Shown: in pieces, positions 9,639 to 18,316 of the stretch | How positions within the stretch are numbered: the stretch's first letter is position 1 | Layout: every line of letters begins with the position of its first letter | Source: Microbacterium rhizomatis | Lineage (GTDB): Bacteria > Actinomycetota > Actinomycetes > Actinomycetales > Microbacteriaceae | Length of the DNA: 64,000 nucleotides | Assembly: GCF_008710745.1 (NCBI RefSeq) | Contig: NZ_VYSA01000005.1 | Location: 124,001 to 188,000, forward strand | Reading direction: 5' to 3' | The notes under the pieces: generated by a model | Database searches by the model: none | Told to the model about the DNA's origin: nothing | The model's input: the letters and a program-made list of their open reading frames with translations, nothing else | Made by a program: the position numbers and the translations under genes

Positions 9639-10511
9639 ATGCCACGCATCGGTGCGATCTTCACCCCGTCCTTCCCGCCCGAGGCGCTCCGCAACGCCGT
9701 ACAGACCGCCGAGGCGGAGGGGGTGCCCGAGCTCTGGCTCTGGGAGGACTGCTTCCGCGAATCGGCGTTCGCCGCGGCATCCGCCGCCCTGGCATGGACC
9801 GAGCGCCTGCGGATCGGCATCGGGGTGGCGCCGATGCCGTTCCGGAACGTCGCCGCGCTGGCGATGGAGATCGCGACGGTGGAGCGGCTCTTCCCGGGCC
9901 GGCTGATCCCCGGCGTCGGTCACGGCGTGCTGTCGTGGATGGGGCAGATCGGCGCCCGCGTCGCATCGCCCCTCACCCTGATGCGCGAGTACGTCCCCGC
10001 GCTCCGAGGTCTCCTCGCGGGCGAAGAGATCTCGACGGACGGGCGCTACGTGTCGCTCGATCAGGTCAGGCTCGACTGGCCCCCCGCGCAGCCCGTCGCC
10101 GTCCTGGCCGCGGGCGAAGGCCCCAAGACCGTGCGGCTGACCGGTGAGGTCGCCGACGGCACGATCCTCCCGGACGGCAGCAATCCCGAGCGCGTCGCGC
10201 GGACCCTTGCGCTTGCGCGGGAGGGACGCGAAGCGGCCGGGCGCGACGGGGCGCACGAACTCATCGTGTTCGTGATCGCGGCGTTCGGCGGCGATGAGGC
10301 TCGTGCCGCTGTCAGGGTTCAGCTCGAGAAGTCGAAAGGCGAGGCCGATCCCGCGCTCGTCATCGGGGGCGGCCCCGAGGACGTGGCCGCGGCTGTCGGG
10401 CCGTTCTTCGATGCAGGAGCCACCGCCGTCATCCTCCAGCCGCGCGAGGGCGAGCCTGACCTGGCGGCATTCCTCGCCGGCGCCGGAGCCGTCTCGCGCC
10501 TGCACGCCTGA
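9639..10511 (+). CDS. LLM-class flavin-dependent oxidoreductase, second gene
   Basis: This 290-residue luciferase-like oxidoreductase has the standard barrel. It starts with RIGAIFTPSFPPEAL and continues with LWLWEDCFRESAF, RIGIGVAPMPFRN, ATVERLFPGRLIPGVGHGV and AAGEGPKTVRLTGEVADG, the last being typical of F420-dependent bacterial members. ATG at 9639 is used because the family begins at PRIGAIF. A TAGAGG hexamer next to the start could be a ribosome site or part of a promoter. It is not closely related to the LLM gene at 8319, and its substrate is unknown. Confidence 0.85.
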   Translation: MPRIGAIFTPSFPPEALRNAVQTAEAEGVPELWLWEDCFRESAFAAASAALAWTERLRIGIGVAPMPFRNVAALAMEIATVERLFPGRLIPGVGHGVLSWMGQIGARVASPLTLMREYVPALRGLLAGEEISTDGRYVSLDQVRLDWPPAQPVAVLAAGEGPKTVRLTGEVADGTILPDGSNPERVARTLALAREGREAAGRDGAHELIVFVIAAFGGDEARAAVRVQLEKSKGEADPALVIGGGPEDVAAAVGPFFDAGATAVILQPREGEPDLAAFLAGAGAVSRLHA

Positions 10512-10567
10512 GGCCTGTACGCGATCCGACCGCTCTCGGTGTCGGTCGTCGGTGCGAGACTGCAGGG

Positions 10568-12091
10568 ATGCTGTTGTCCGAGCTCGCCGCGACGTCCGAT
10601 CTGGTGGGGTCCACATCCTCGCGCACGGCGAAATCTGCCGCCCTTGCCGCGCTGCTCGGGCGATTGGAACCCGCCGAGATCGCGCCGGCCGTCGGGTATC
10701 TCGTCGCCGCTCCACGGCAGGGGCGCGTCGGTGTGGGCTGGCGTGGCCTGACTTCGCTGGATGTCTCGCACGCCGACAACCCGACATTGACCGTCGCCGA
10801 CACCGATGCGTTCCTCGATCGGCTGGTGGCGGCATCCGGAGCGGGTTCTGCGGCGACGCGCGCCGAGCTCCTGCGCGCGTTCGCGGGTCGAGCGACCCCC
10901 GGTGAGTGGGCCTTCGTTTCCCGCGTTCTCCTCGGCGAGCTGCGGACGGGTGCGCTCGAGGGCGTGCTCCTGGACGGCATCGTCACCGCCTCGCAGCGAC
11001 CGGCGGCATCCGTCCGGCGTGCCGCGATGCTGTCGGGCGATCTCGGCGCCACCGCCGTCATCGCGCTCACGGGCACGCCCGAAGAACTCGACGCCGTCGG
11101 ATTGGTGGTGGGGCGCCCGGTCCTGCCGATGCTCGCGTCCACCGCGGCGACCGCGGGTGATGCGATCGCCGTCACCGGCCCGGCATCCGTGGAGTACAAG
11201 CTCGACGGTGCACGGATCCAGGTCCATCGCGCCGGCGACGACGTGCGCGTGTTCACGCGCAACCTGGCCGACATCACCCATCGCGTACCGGAGATCGTGG
11301 AGGTCGTGCGAGCCCTGCCCGCCGACCGGCTGATCCTCGACGGCGAGACGCTCTCGCTCGATGAAGACGGCGGCCCCCGCCCCTTCCAAGACACGATGTC
11401 GCGGTTCGGCTCCGAGACCACGCGGGCGATCGCGTTGCAGCCGTGGTTCTTCGATGTCCTCCACGTCGATGGTCGCGACCTGATCGATGAGCCGCTCTCG
11501 CTCCGTCTCGACGAGCTCGAGCGCATCGCGGGCGCTTTCCGTATGCCGGGCATCCGCACCTCCGACGCGGCGGTCGCCGAGCAGCTGTCCCGTGATGCGC
11601 TGGCCGCCCGCCACGAAGGCGTTGTGGTCAAGTCCCTCGACTCGCCCTACACCGCGGGCCGCCGGGGCAAGAGCTGGATCAAGGTCAAGCCGGTGCACAC
11701 CTACGACCTGGTCGTTCTCGCAGCCGAATGGGGTTCGGGGAGGCGGACGGGGCTCCTGTCGAACCTGCACCTCGGGGCGCTCGACCCGGTCGGTGAGTTC
11801 GGTGAGCCGGGTGGCTTCGTGATGGTCGGCAAGACCTTCAAGGGGCTCACCGACCAGCTCCTGCGGTGGCAGACCGAGCGCTTCCCGCAGCTCGAGACCC
11901 GCCACACCTCGTCCACCGTCTACATCGAGCCGCTCATCGTCGTCGAGATCGCGATCGACGGGGTGCAACGCTCGACGAGGTATCCGGGCGGCATCGCGCT
12001 GCGGTTCGCACGCGTCAAGGCGTACCGCGACGACAAGCTACCGCGCGACGCCGATACGATCCAGACGCTCCGCGCGATGCTTCCGGGCTGA
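10568..12091 (+). CDS. lig: ATP-dependent DNA ligase (LigB/archaeal-type)
   Basis: This 507-residue enzyme seals nicks by AMP transfer. The N-terminal DNA-binding domain is followed by the adenylation domain with motif I EYKLDGARIQ (lysine about 211), then RLILDGETL, GVVVKSLDS and KSWIKVKP (motifs III-V), and a C-terminal OB fold ending near VEIAIDGVQRS. The length equals that of mycobacterial LigB. It would supplement the NAD-dependent replicative ligase, probably in repair. ATG at 10568 fits the family start. The DoxX-like gene follows almost immediately. Confidence 0.92.
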   Translation: MLLSELAATSDLVGSTSSRTAKSAALAALLGRLEPAEIAPAVGYLVAAPRQGRVGVGWRGLTSLDVSHADNPTLTVADTDAFLDRLVAASGAGSAATRAELLRAFAGRATPGEWAFVSRVLLGELRTGALEGVLLDGIVTASQRPAASVRRAAMLSGDLGATAVIALTGTPEELDAVGLVVGRPVLPMLASTAATAGDAIAVTGPASVEYKLDGARIQVHRAGDDVRVFTRNLADITHRVPEIVEVVRALPADRLILDGETLSLDEDGGPRPFQDTMSRFGSETTRAIALQPWFFDVLHVDGRDLIDEPLSLRLDELERIAGAFRMPGIRTSDAAVAEQLSRDALAARHEGVVVKSLDSPYTAGRRGKSWIKVKPVHTYDLVVLAAEWGSGRRTGLLSNLHLGALDPVGEFGEPGGFVMVGKTFKGLTDQLLRWQTERFPQLETRHTSSTVYIEPLIVVEIAIDGVQRSTRYPGGIALRFARVKAYRDDKLPRDADTIQTLRAMLPG

Positions 12092-12103
12092 TTGACTGAG
12101 CGC

Positions 12104-12484
12104 ATGAAGAACTTCACGCGCTGGCTGCTCGCATCCGGACTCGTCTTCGCCGGCCTCACCCACCTGTTCTGGGGCCGTAGAGAGTTCCAGGCCCAGGTCC
12201 CCGACTGGACGACCGAGATCCTCCCGATCGACAAGGACGGGGTGGTGGTCGCATCGGGCGCCGTCGAGATCATGCTCGGCGCGGCGCTCGTCGTGTTTCC
12301 GAAGGAGCGGACTCGGATCGGCGCGATCCTCGCCGCGTTCTTCGTCGCCGTCTTCCCCGGCAACGTCGAGCAGTACACGAAGCGGCGCGACGGCTTCGGG
12401 CTCGACACCGACACCAAGCGCTTCGTGCGCCTCTTCTTCCAGCCCGTTCTCGTGGCGTGGGCACTCTGGAGCACGCGCCGCTGA
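12104..12484 (+). CDS. DoxX-like small membrane protein, copy 2
   Basis: This 126-residue, four-helix membrane protein is closely related to the one at 9152. Shared stretches include GLTHLFWGRR, PDWTTEILPIDKDG, AAFFVAVFPGNVEQ and FFQPVLVAWALWSTR. ATG at 12104 is preferred. An in-frame TTG at 12092, directly after the ligase stop, is an alternative. The function is unknown. The two copies flank the LLM-ligase pair, which suggests a local duplication. Confidence 0.75.
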   Translation: MKNFTRWLLASGLVFAGLTHLFWGRREFQAQVPDWTTEILPIDKDGVVVASGAVEIMLGAALVVFPKERTRIGAILAAFFVAVFPGNVEQYTKRRDGFGLDTDTKRFVRLFFQPVLVAWALWSTRR

Positions 12485-12492
12485 AACGACGA

Positions 12493-12527
12493 AGCGCCGG
12501 GGAGAGCGGATGCTCTCGCCCGGCGCT
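12493..12527. terminator. Bidirectional terminator between convergent genes
   Basis: AGCGCCGGG-GAGAGC-GGAT-GCTCTC-G-CCCGGCGCT makes a 15-bp GC-rich stem with a tetraloop between the DoxX-like gene (plus) and the sugar permease gene (minus). Confidence 0.75.
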
Positions 12528-12545
12528 CGGCCGTTGTGACGCGGG

Positions 12546-13814
12546 TTAGGTCCTCGCCCCGCCCCCTGAGCGCAGACGCGACACCGCGTCCACGGTGGCC
12601 GCAAGGATCAGCACACCGCCGGTGACCAGCAGGTTGATGCCGGCCGGGAGGCCGAGCAGACCGAGGCCGTTCGTGATCACGGCGATCACGAGTGCGCCGA
12701 TCGCCGCGTGGATCAGCCGGCCGCGTCCGCCGAAGAGGCTGACGCCGCCGACCACGGCCGCGGCGACGCCGCTGAGCACGATGTCGCGTCCGACGGTGGC
12801 ATCCACGGATCCGACCCGGGCCACACTGAACAGTGCGGAGACGACGGCGAGGGTCGAGCAGATGACGAATGCCGACCACTTCACCCAACGGACCTTGACA
12901 CCAGAGCGTCGGGCCGCTTCGGCGTTGCCGCCGATCGCGTAGACGTAGCGGCCGAACTTCGTCCGGTCGAGCACGAACGTGCCCAGCCAGAGGATCACCA
13001 GCACGATCGGCACGATCACCGGCACGCCCTGCACAGCCCGCACGCCCTGGCCCCGGTCCTGGTTGAGGACGAAGACGAACACCCCGCCCAGCACGAGGAT
13101 GACGCCGAGCTTGATCCATACGAGCGAGATCGCCCGGTTGGGGACACCGGCACGAGCGCGGCGCGCACGATCCCAGAACGACGTTCCCGCCGAGACGGCG
13201 AGCATGACCAAGAGCATGACCCATCCTGCCCAGACCGGCATGTTGCCGTTCTGGATCGCCAGCAGCTCCGGCACCTCGAGGCGGTACAGGCCACCATCGC
13301 CGATGATCAGCAGGGCGAGGCCCTGGTAGCCCAGGAACAGGCCCAGGGTCACGACGAAGGACGGTATGCCGACGCGGGCGACGAAGAACCCGATCAGCGC
13401 TCCTGTGCCGAGGCCCACGCCGAATCCGATGAGCAGTGCGATCGGCCATGGGACGCCGAACTGCGCGTTCAGCACGACGAACAGGGCCATCGCCACGCCA
13501 CCCGTGACGCCCGCCGACAGGTCGATCTCACCCAGGAGCAGCACGAAGACCAGGGCGATGCCCAGCATCACGAGGGTCGCGGCCTGATTGAGCAGGTTGG
13601 CGAAGTTGCGCTCGGTCAGGAAGAACGGGCTGAGAGCGGTGAAGAGGATCGTGAGGACGACGAGTCCGCCGATCGCGGGGAGTGCCCCCATGTCACCGCC
13701 GCGCACGCGCTGCCACCAGGCCCGGACCTGGTCGACGACGCCGCCTTCCATCCCGCTGCCGATCAGATCGCTCGCCACCGGGTCGGGCCCGGCGTTTGTG
13801 GTCGTGGCGGTCAT
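12546..13814 (-). CDS. Sugar ABC importer permease, module 1
   Basis: This 422-residue integral membrane permease belongs to the ribose/xylose (BPD_transp_2) family. ATG at 13814 overlaps the ATPase stop by four bases (ATGA). The N-terminal 45 residues are hydrophilic, and about ten helices follow. GEIDLSAGVTGGVAM is the diagnostic early motif, RYVYAIGGNAEAARRSGV is the coupling loop that meets the ATPase, and SLFGGRG is near the end. It is longer than RbsC because of a central insertion near residues 195-260, as in XylH/GguB. It imports an unidentified monosaccharide with the upstream ATPase and lipoprotein. Confidence 0.9.
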   Translation of the reverse strand: MTATTTNAGPDPVASDLIGSGMEGGVVDQVRAWWQRVRGGDMGALPAIGGLVVLTILFTALSPFFLTERNFANLLNQAATLVMLGIALVFVLLLGEIDLSAGVTGGVAMALFVVLNAQFGVPWPIALLIGFGVGLGTGALIGFFVARVGIPSFVVTLGLFLGYQGLALLIIGDGGLYRLEVPELLAIQNGNMPVWAGWVMLLVMLAVSAGTSFWDRARRARAGVPNRAISLVWIKLGVILVLGGVFVFVLNQDRGQGVRAVQGVPVIVPIVLVILWLGTFVLDRTKFGRYVYAIGGNAEAARRSGVKVRWVKWSAFVICSTLAVVSALFSVARVGSVDATVGRDIVLSGVAAAVVGGVSLFGGRGRLIHAAIGALVIAVITNGLGLLGLPAGINLLVTGGVLILAATVDAVSRLRSGGGART

Positions 13815-14617
13815 GCCGCTCCTCCTGTCACGATCGTGGTCGTGCCGACGTGCTGAATGCCGTCCATCGTCTTGGTTCCGGTGATGTACCCGACGACGTC
13901 GTCGCGGGTGGTGTCCTTCACGGCGATCTGGGCCACCATCTGCCCGAGGTAGAGCACGGCGACATCGTCGGCGACCGCGAACACATCGGCGAGGTTGTGG
14001 CTGATGAGGATCACGGCGACGCCCTGCGACGCGAGGCGCTCGACGAGATTGAGCACCTGCTCGGTCTGGGCGACGCCCAGAGCAGCCGTCGGCTCGTCGA
14101 GGATCACCACGCGCGCCTTCTTGAGCACCGCACGTGCGATGGCGACCGTCTGACGCTGGCCACCCGAAAGCGACGAGACCTTCTGCCGCACCGACTTGAC
14201 GGTCCGCACCGAGAGCGAGCGCAGGGTGTCGGACGCGTCCTTCTCCATGCGACCTTCGTCGAATGTTCCGGCCACGAGCTCTTCGCGACCGAGGAACATG
14301 TTCTGCACGATGTCGAGGTTGTCGCACAGCGCGAGGTCCTGATACACGACCTCGATGCCCAGAGCCGCGGCATCCCTCGGAGTGTGCAGGTCGCGATGCA
14401 CACCATCGATGCGCACCTCGCCTTCGTCGTACGGCTGGACGCCGGCGAGGCCTTTGATGAGCGTGGACTTGCCCGCGCCGTTGTCTCCGACGAGGGCTGT
14501 CACCTTGCCCGGGTACACATTCAGATCGACGCCTTTGAGCACGCTCACGGGGCCGAAGGATTTCTTGATGCCGATCAGCTGGATGATCGGCTCGGATGAG
14601 GTTGTTGCTTCTGACAT
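13811..14617 (-). CDS. Sugar ABC importer ATP-binding protein, module 1
   Basis: This 268-residue single nucleotide-binding domain has Walker A GDNGAGKST (about residue 44), signature LSGGQRQTVAIAR (about 149) and Walker B VVILDEP. Typical sugar ATPases of this class (RbsA, XylG) are double-domain proteins near 500 residues. This one is half-size, like FrcA, so two copies should pair. The Q-loop reads VVYQDLALCDNLDI, nearly identical to that of the second module. It is separated from the upstream lipoprotein gene by a strong hairpin (14650-14692), which should lower its expression relative to the binding protein. Confidence 0.92.
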   Translation of the reverse strand: MSEATTSSEPIIQLIGIKKSFGPVSVLKGVDLNVYPGKVTALVGDNGAGKSTLIKGLAGVQPYDEGEVRIDGVHRDLHTPRDAAALGIEVVYQDLALCDNLDIVQNMFLGREELVAGTFDEGRMEKDASDTLRSLSVRTVKSVRQKVSSLSGGQRQTVAIARAVLKKARVVILDEPTAALGVAQTEQVLNLVERLASQGVAVILISHNLADVFAVADDVAVLYLGQMVAQIAVKDTTRDDVVGYITGTKTMDGIQHVGTTTIVTGGAA

Positions 14618-14649
14618 GCTCGCTTCCTTGCGGGTCGGGGCTCGGCACG

Positions 14650-14692
14650 CCGCGAGGGGCGCCGCGCCAGTGATGACGCGACGCCCCCGCGG
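14650..14692 (-). promoter_or_regulatory. Intercistronic hairpin between binding-protein and ATPase genes
   Basis: The arms CCGCGAGGGGCGCCGC and GCGACGCCCCCGCGG pair over about 15 bp with one bulge and one mismatch. Hairpins here commonly stabilise the binding-protein mRNA or attenuate the downstream transporter genes. Confidence 0.5.
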
Positions 14693-14720
14693 CTACTCGG
14701 TTTCGCGGTTACCGATATCG

Positions 14721-15794
14721 CTACGGCGCGACGACACCGAACTGCGCGCAGGCTGCCGCGACATCCGGGGTGCAGACGTCGTCGTAGGCGGCGTCACCGG
14801 CGGCGACGACATCCTTCACCTTGGTCTGGTCGACCAGGATCGGCGTGACCTGGATGTACGGCGTACCGTCGTCCAACTTCGCGCTGGCGGAGGGCGTGCT
14901 GCCCTTCAGCAGAGCGACCGCGGTGTCGACCGCAGCGGTTGCCTCGTCCTTGACCGGCTTGTAGACGGTCGCGGTCTGCCATCCGAGGAGGATGTTCTGA
15001 AGGCCTGCGACGTTCGCGTCCTGACCCGACACGGCAACGCCCTTGAGGTTGTTGTCCTGAAGGACCTTGATGACACCGGCCGCGTTCGTGTCGTTGGCGA
15101 CCCAGACGCCGTCGACCTTGCCGCCGAGCGAGGTCAGCGCCTGCTCGAAGTTGGTCTGCGACTTCGCCTGGTCCCAGACTCCCGGAGGCTCGGCCGCTGC
15201 CTTGATGCCCGCGGCTTCCATCACCTTGACGGCTCCGTCGTGGAACATCTTGGCGTTGCCGTCGGTCGGGTCGCCGCCCATGTAGACGACGGTCGCCGTC
15301 TTCGGGTCCTTGCCGGCGGCCTTGAGCCCGTCGAGGACGGTCTGGCCCTGGAGCTCGCCGACCTTGACGTTGTCGAACGACACGTAGTAGTCCGCGCCCG
15401 TGAAGGGACGGTCGTACGCGATCACGGGGATGCCCTGAGCTGTGGCCTTCTTGGCGACGGCGACTGCCGCACCCTGGTAGTCCACGAGGAGCATGACGCC
15501 GCAGCCCTTGGTGAGCTGCTGGTCGGCGATCGTCGAGTACTTGTTGACGTCGCCCTGCGCGTTCTGGATGTCGGCTTCGAAACCGGCGGCCTGAAGACCT
15601 TCCTGCAGGTACTTGCGGTCGAAGTTCTCCCAGCGCGGCGAGGACGCCGCATCGGGAAGGATCACGCAGGCGCGGCCTGCATCTGCAGCAGCCGCCGTCG
15701 TCGTGCCGCCACCGCTGGAGCCGGAACATCCGGCAAGCATGACCGCCGCCGCACCACTGAGTGCGACCACGGCAAAGAGGGAAGACTTCTTCAT
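14721..15794 (-). CDS. Sugar-binding lipoprotein of ABC importer, module 1
   Basis: This is a 357-residue exported solute-binding protein. The signal MKKSSLFAVVALSGAAAVML ends in lipobox LAGC, so Cys23 should be lipidated. The mature part has the periplasmic-binding fold of the xylose/ChvE type: PDAASSPRWENFDR, IADQQLTKGCGVMLLVD, IPVIAYDRPFTGADYYVSFD and VWVANDTNAAGVIKVL. A paired cysteine near the C-terminus (VCTPDVAAAC) may form a disulfide. It captures a monosaccharide, identity unknown, for the downstream ATPase and permease. A 329-bp upstream gap holds its likely promoter. Confidence 0.92.
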   Translation of the reverse strand: MKKSSLFAVVALSGAAAVMLAGCSGSSGGGTTTAAAADAGRACVILPDAASSPRWENFDRKYLQEGLQAAGFEADIQNAQGDVNKYSTIADQQLTKGCGVMLLVDYQGAAVAVAKKATAQGIPVIAYDRPFTGADYYVSFDNVKVGELQGQTVLDGLKAAGKDPKTATVVYMGGDPTDGNAKMFHDGAVKVMEAAGIKAAAEPPGVWDQAKSQTNFEQALTSLGGKVDGVWVANDTNAAGVIKVLQDNNLKGVAVSGQDANVAGLQNILLGWQTATVYKPVKDEATAAVDTAVALLKGSTPSASAKLDDGTPYIQVTPILVDQTKVKDVVAAGDAAYDDVCTPDVAAACAQFGVVAP

Positions 15795-16123
15795 CTTTCG
15801 CCTTTCTTCGTTGAATGTGCGAGGTCCAGGTCTGCCTGGCGGGTTCGCTTGAGGAAAGCCTGACGAGATCAGAGCTTGTCGTCAAGTCTTGAACGTAACG
15901 CTTTGGCAACGCGCCTCATGGGTTCAGAGCGTGACTCACGTCGCTGTACACGTCGGGGTGATCTCTGGGCATTCTGGCACGCATTCGGCCCCCTGCCCAC
16001 GCATTGTGTGAAGGTTATGGACACCCTCTGAAACCCGAGTGATCGCTAGAGTTTGGGACCTGAACTCAGGATGCTCGGCATACGCACCTTGAGATCCGGG
16101 CGACTGACGGGGCCGGAGAGGGA
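15795..16123 (-). promoter_or_regulatory. Intergenic region with probable promoter of sugar module 1
   Basis: The 329-bp gap separates the end of the module-2 permease from the module-1 lipoprotein gene. On the minus strand a TTGACG -35-like hexamer lies near 15878-15883, with only a weak -10 partner 17 bp on. CCTGA-AC-TCAGG (about 16061-16072) is a short palindrome. I see no ORF and no convincing terminator, and no operator could be assigned to the ROK protein. Confidence 0.35.
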
Positions 16124-17380
16124 TCAGGCTCGTCCGGCGGCTGTTCGGGTGCGTCGCGACAGCGAATCCACGATCACCGCGAGGACCAGCACGATGCCCG
16201 TGATCATGAATCGCACGGACGAATCCAGGTTGAGCAGGGTCAGGCCGGACGAGATCGATTGGATCACCACGATCCCCAGCAGCGCGGCGAATGCCGTGCC
16301 GCGTCCTCCGAAAAGACTCGCTCCTCCGATCACGGCGGCCGCGATCGCATTGAGGTTCGTGTCGCCCACCCCAGAGCTCTGGTTGGCGGCGCCGAGGCGA
16401 GCGGCTGCGAGGATGCCGCCCACCGCCGCGAGGCTCGAACACAATGCGAACACCGAGATGTACACCCGGTCGACGTGGATGCCGGCACGTCGCGCCGCTT
16501 CGTCCGACCCGCCCACGGCGTACACCGATCGCCCCCACCGCGTTCGAGTCAGCAGGAAGTTCGCGAGAACCACCAGCATCAGGAAGAAGAGGAACATCAC
16601 CCCGACTCCGCGCGACAGGTTCAGGTACCACGTCGCCACGAGGAGGAAGACGAGCAGCGTCCCGGCGCGCACGCCGATGTCGAGATAGCTCTGGCTGATC
16701 AGATCCGCCGCCGACCGCCGCTGCGCGAGACGGATCCGTGACCAGGCGTATCCGCCCACCGCGATCACCACCACCAGATACGACGCCCAGGCCGGAAGGA
16801 ACAGATGCTGCGCGAACTCGACGATCCACGAGTCCGGCAGATTGATCGACCCCGCGCTCCCGAGCACCCAGAGCTGCAGCCCCAGGAACCCCAGGAGACC
16901 GGCGAGGGTGATCACGAAGCTCGGCACGCCGAACCGCGTGTACAGGAAGCCGTAGAGCACGCCGGCGAGGCATCCGATTCCCACGGCGGCCACCAGGGCC
17001 AGCTCGAGGGGCCACTGCAGCTGCACGAACGAGACCGCGAGGACGGCACCGGCGAGCCCGGAGACGGAGCCGACCGACAGATCGATCTCGCCGACGAGCA
17101 GGACGAGCACCACGCCGAGCGCGATCGTGCCGATGGCGGCGCACTGCATCGTGAGATCGACGAGGTTGCGGCTGGACAGGAAGACGGGGTTGAGGATCTG
17201 GAACACCGTCCAGATCAGGGCCAGTCCGATCACCACGGGGAGGGAACCGAGGTCACCGCCGCGCACGCGGGTGAGCAGGGTCCGCAGCCACCGGCGGATG
17301 CCGGTGCGGCCCAGCACGCCGTTGTCGTCGAAGTCGACCGTCGCCACGGCGCCCGTCGGGTCGGGTCTGCCGAGACTCAT
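16124..17380 (-). CDS. Sugar ABC importer permease, module 2
   Basis: This 418-residue permease is of the same family as module 1. ATG at 17380 overlaps the ATPase stop by four bases. GEIDLSVGSVSGLAGAV, RSVYAVGGSDEAARRAGI and SLFGGRGTAFAALLG are the family motifs. It too carries an extended central segment with charged RRSAADLISQS between helices. It differs enough from module 1 that the two modules probably move different sugars or diverged long ago. It is the last gene of the ROK-led operon. Confidence 0.9.
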   Translation of the reverse strand: MSLGRPDPTGAVATVDFDDNGVLGRTGIRRWLRTLLTRVRGGDLGSLPVVIGLALIWTVFQILNPVFLSSRNLVDLTMQCAAIGTIALGVVLVLLVGEIDLSVGSVSGLAGAVLAVSFVQLQWPLELALVAAVGIGCLAGVLYGFLYTRFGVPSFVITLAGLLGFLGLQLWVLGSAGSINLPDSWIVEFAQHLFLPAWASYLVVVIAVGGYAWSRIRLAQRRSAADLISQSYLDIGVRAGTLLVFLLVATWYLNLSRGVGVMFLFFLMLVVLANFLLTRTRWGRSVYAVGGSDEAARRAGIHVDRVYISVFALCSSLAAVGGILAAARLGAANQSSGVGDTNLNAIAAAVIGGASLFGGRGTAFAALLGIVVIQSISSGLTLLNLDSSVRFMITGIVLVLAVIVDSLSRRTRTAAGRA

Positions 17381-18273
17381 GCGTCGGTGTCCCGGGCGAG
17401 ATCCTTCATGCGACGAGGTCCGGAGCGGGGGAGCGGAATGATCATGCCCTCCTCGGCCGGGACCGCGGAGCCCGACGAGGTCGGCCGGTCGGCCGCACGG
17501 CGGGTCACCGCATTGTCGGTCGCTCCGGTGATGGCGGCGATCAGGGTGGCGCTCGTCACCTCGGCGACGTTGTACACCCCGTTGTTGCGCCCGAGCCTGA
17601 GCACGACCACCCTGTCGGCAACCGCCATGACGTCGGCCATGTTGTGACTGATGAGAACGACGCCGTGGCCGCGTTCGCGCAGCCGCTCGATCAGGTTGAG
17701 CACCTCCGCCGTCTGTGCGACGCCGAGCGCGGCCGTCGGCTCGTCGAGGATCACGACGCGGGGGTCGCCGATCAGCGAGCGTGCGATGGCGACCGTCTGG
17801 CGCTGGCCGCCGGACAGGGACGCGACAGGGGTGCGCACGGACGAGATCTTCGCGGACAGCTCGCGCAGAAGCGACCACGTGCGCTGCTCCATGTCGACCT
17901 CGTCCAGCCGTGTGCCCTGCACCAGCTCGCGCCCGAGCCACAGATTGGCGACGACATCGAGGTTGTCGCACAGCGCGAGATCCTGGAAGACGGTCGCGAT
18001 CCCGAGATGCTGAGCATCCGCAGGGCTGGCGATCTCGACCAGCTCCCCGTCGTACTCGATCGTGCCGGCATCCGGTTCGTGGACGCCCGACAGCAGCTTC
18101 ACCAGGGTGGACTTGCCTGCTCCGTTGTCGCCGACGAGGGCGACCACTTCGCCCTCGTTGACCCAGAAGTCGACGTCGGTGAGCGCTCGCACCGCACCGA
18201 AGCGCTTGCCGATCCCACGCACCGTGAGCACGCGCTCGCGGGCTCGTCCCACGCGGGGTTGTGTCATCGGCAT
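17377..18273 (-). CDS. Sugar ABC importer ATP-binding protein, module 2
   Basis: This 298-residue single-domain ATPase has Walker A GDNGAGKST, a Q-loop region ATVFQDLALCDNLDV, signature LSGGQRQTVAIARS and Walker B VVILDEPT. An extra tail of about 45 residues rich in Arg and Pro follows the domain and is absent from module 1. ATG at 18273 has GAGAG upstream; a second ATG at 18267 is possible. It is half the length of RbsA/XylG and must dimerise. It lies 43 bp from the binding-protein gene and overlaps the permease gene. Confidence 0.9.
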   Translation of the reverse strand: MPMTQPRVGRARERVLTVRGIGKRFGAVRALTDVDFWVNEGEVVALVGDNGAGKSTLVKLLSGVHEPDAGTIEYDGELVEIASPADAQHLGIATVFQDLALCDNLDVVANLWLGRELVQGTRLDEVDMEQRTWSLLRELSAKISSVRTPVASLSGGQRQTVAIARSLIGDPRVVILDEPTAALGVAQTAEVLNLIERLRERGHGVVLISHNMADVMAVADRVVVLRLGRNNGVYNVAEVTSATLIAAITGATDNAVTRRAADRPTSSGSAVPAEEGMIIPLPRSGPRRMKDLARDTDA

Positions 18274-18316
18274 CGTTGCGCTCTCATCCCTCGGATCATG
18301 TGCGGCCCGCAGAAGG

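Noticed and set aside
15870..15915. LacI/ROK operator near CGTAACGCTTTGGCAACG
   Set aside because: The two halves match poorly as an inverted repeat and no second copy is found upstream of the ROK operon, so I do not assign an operator.
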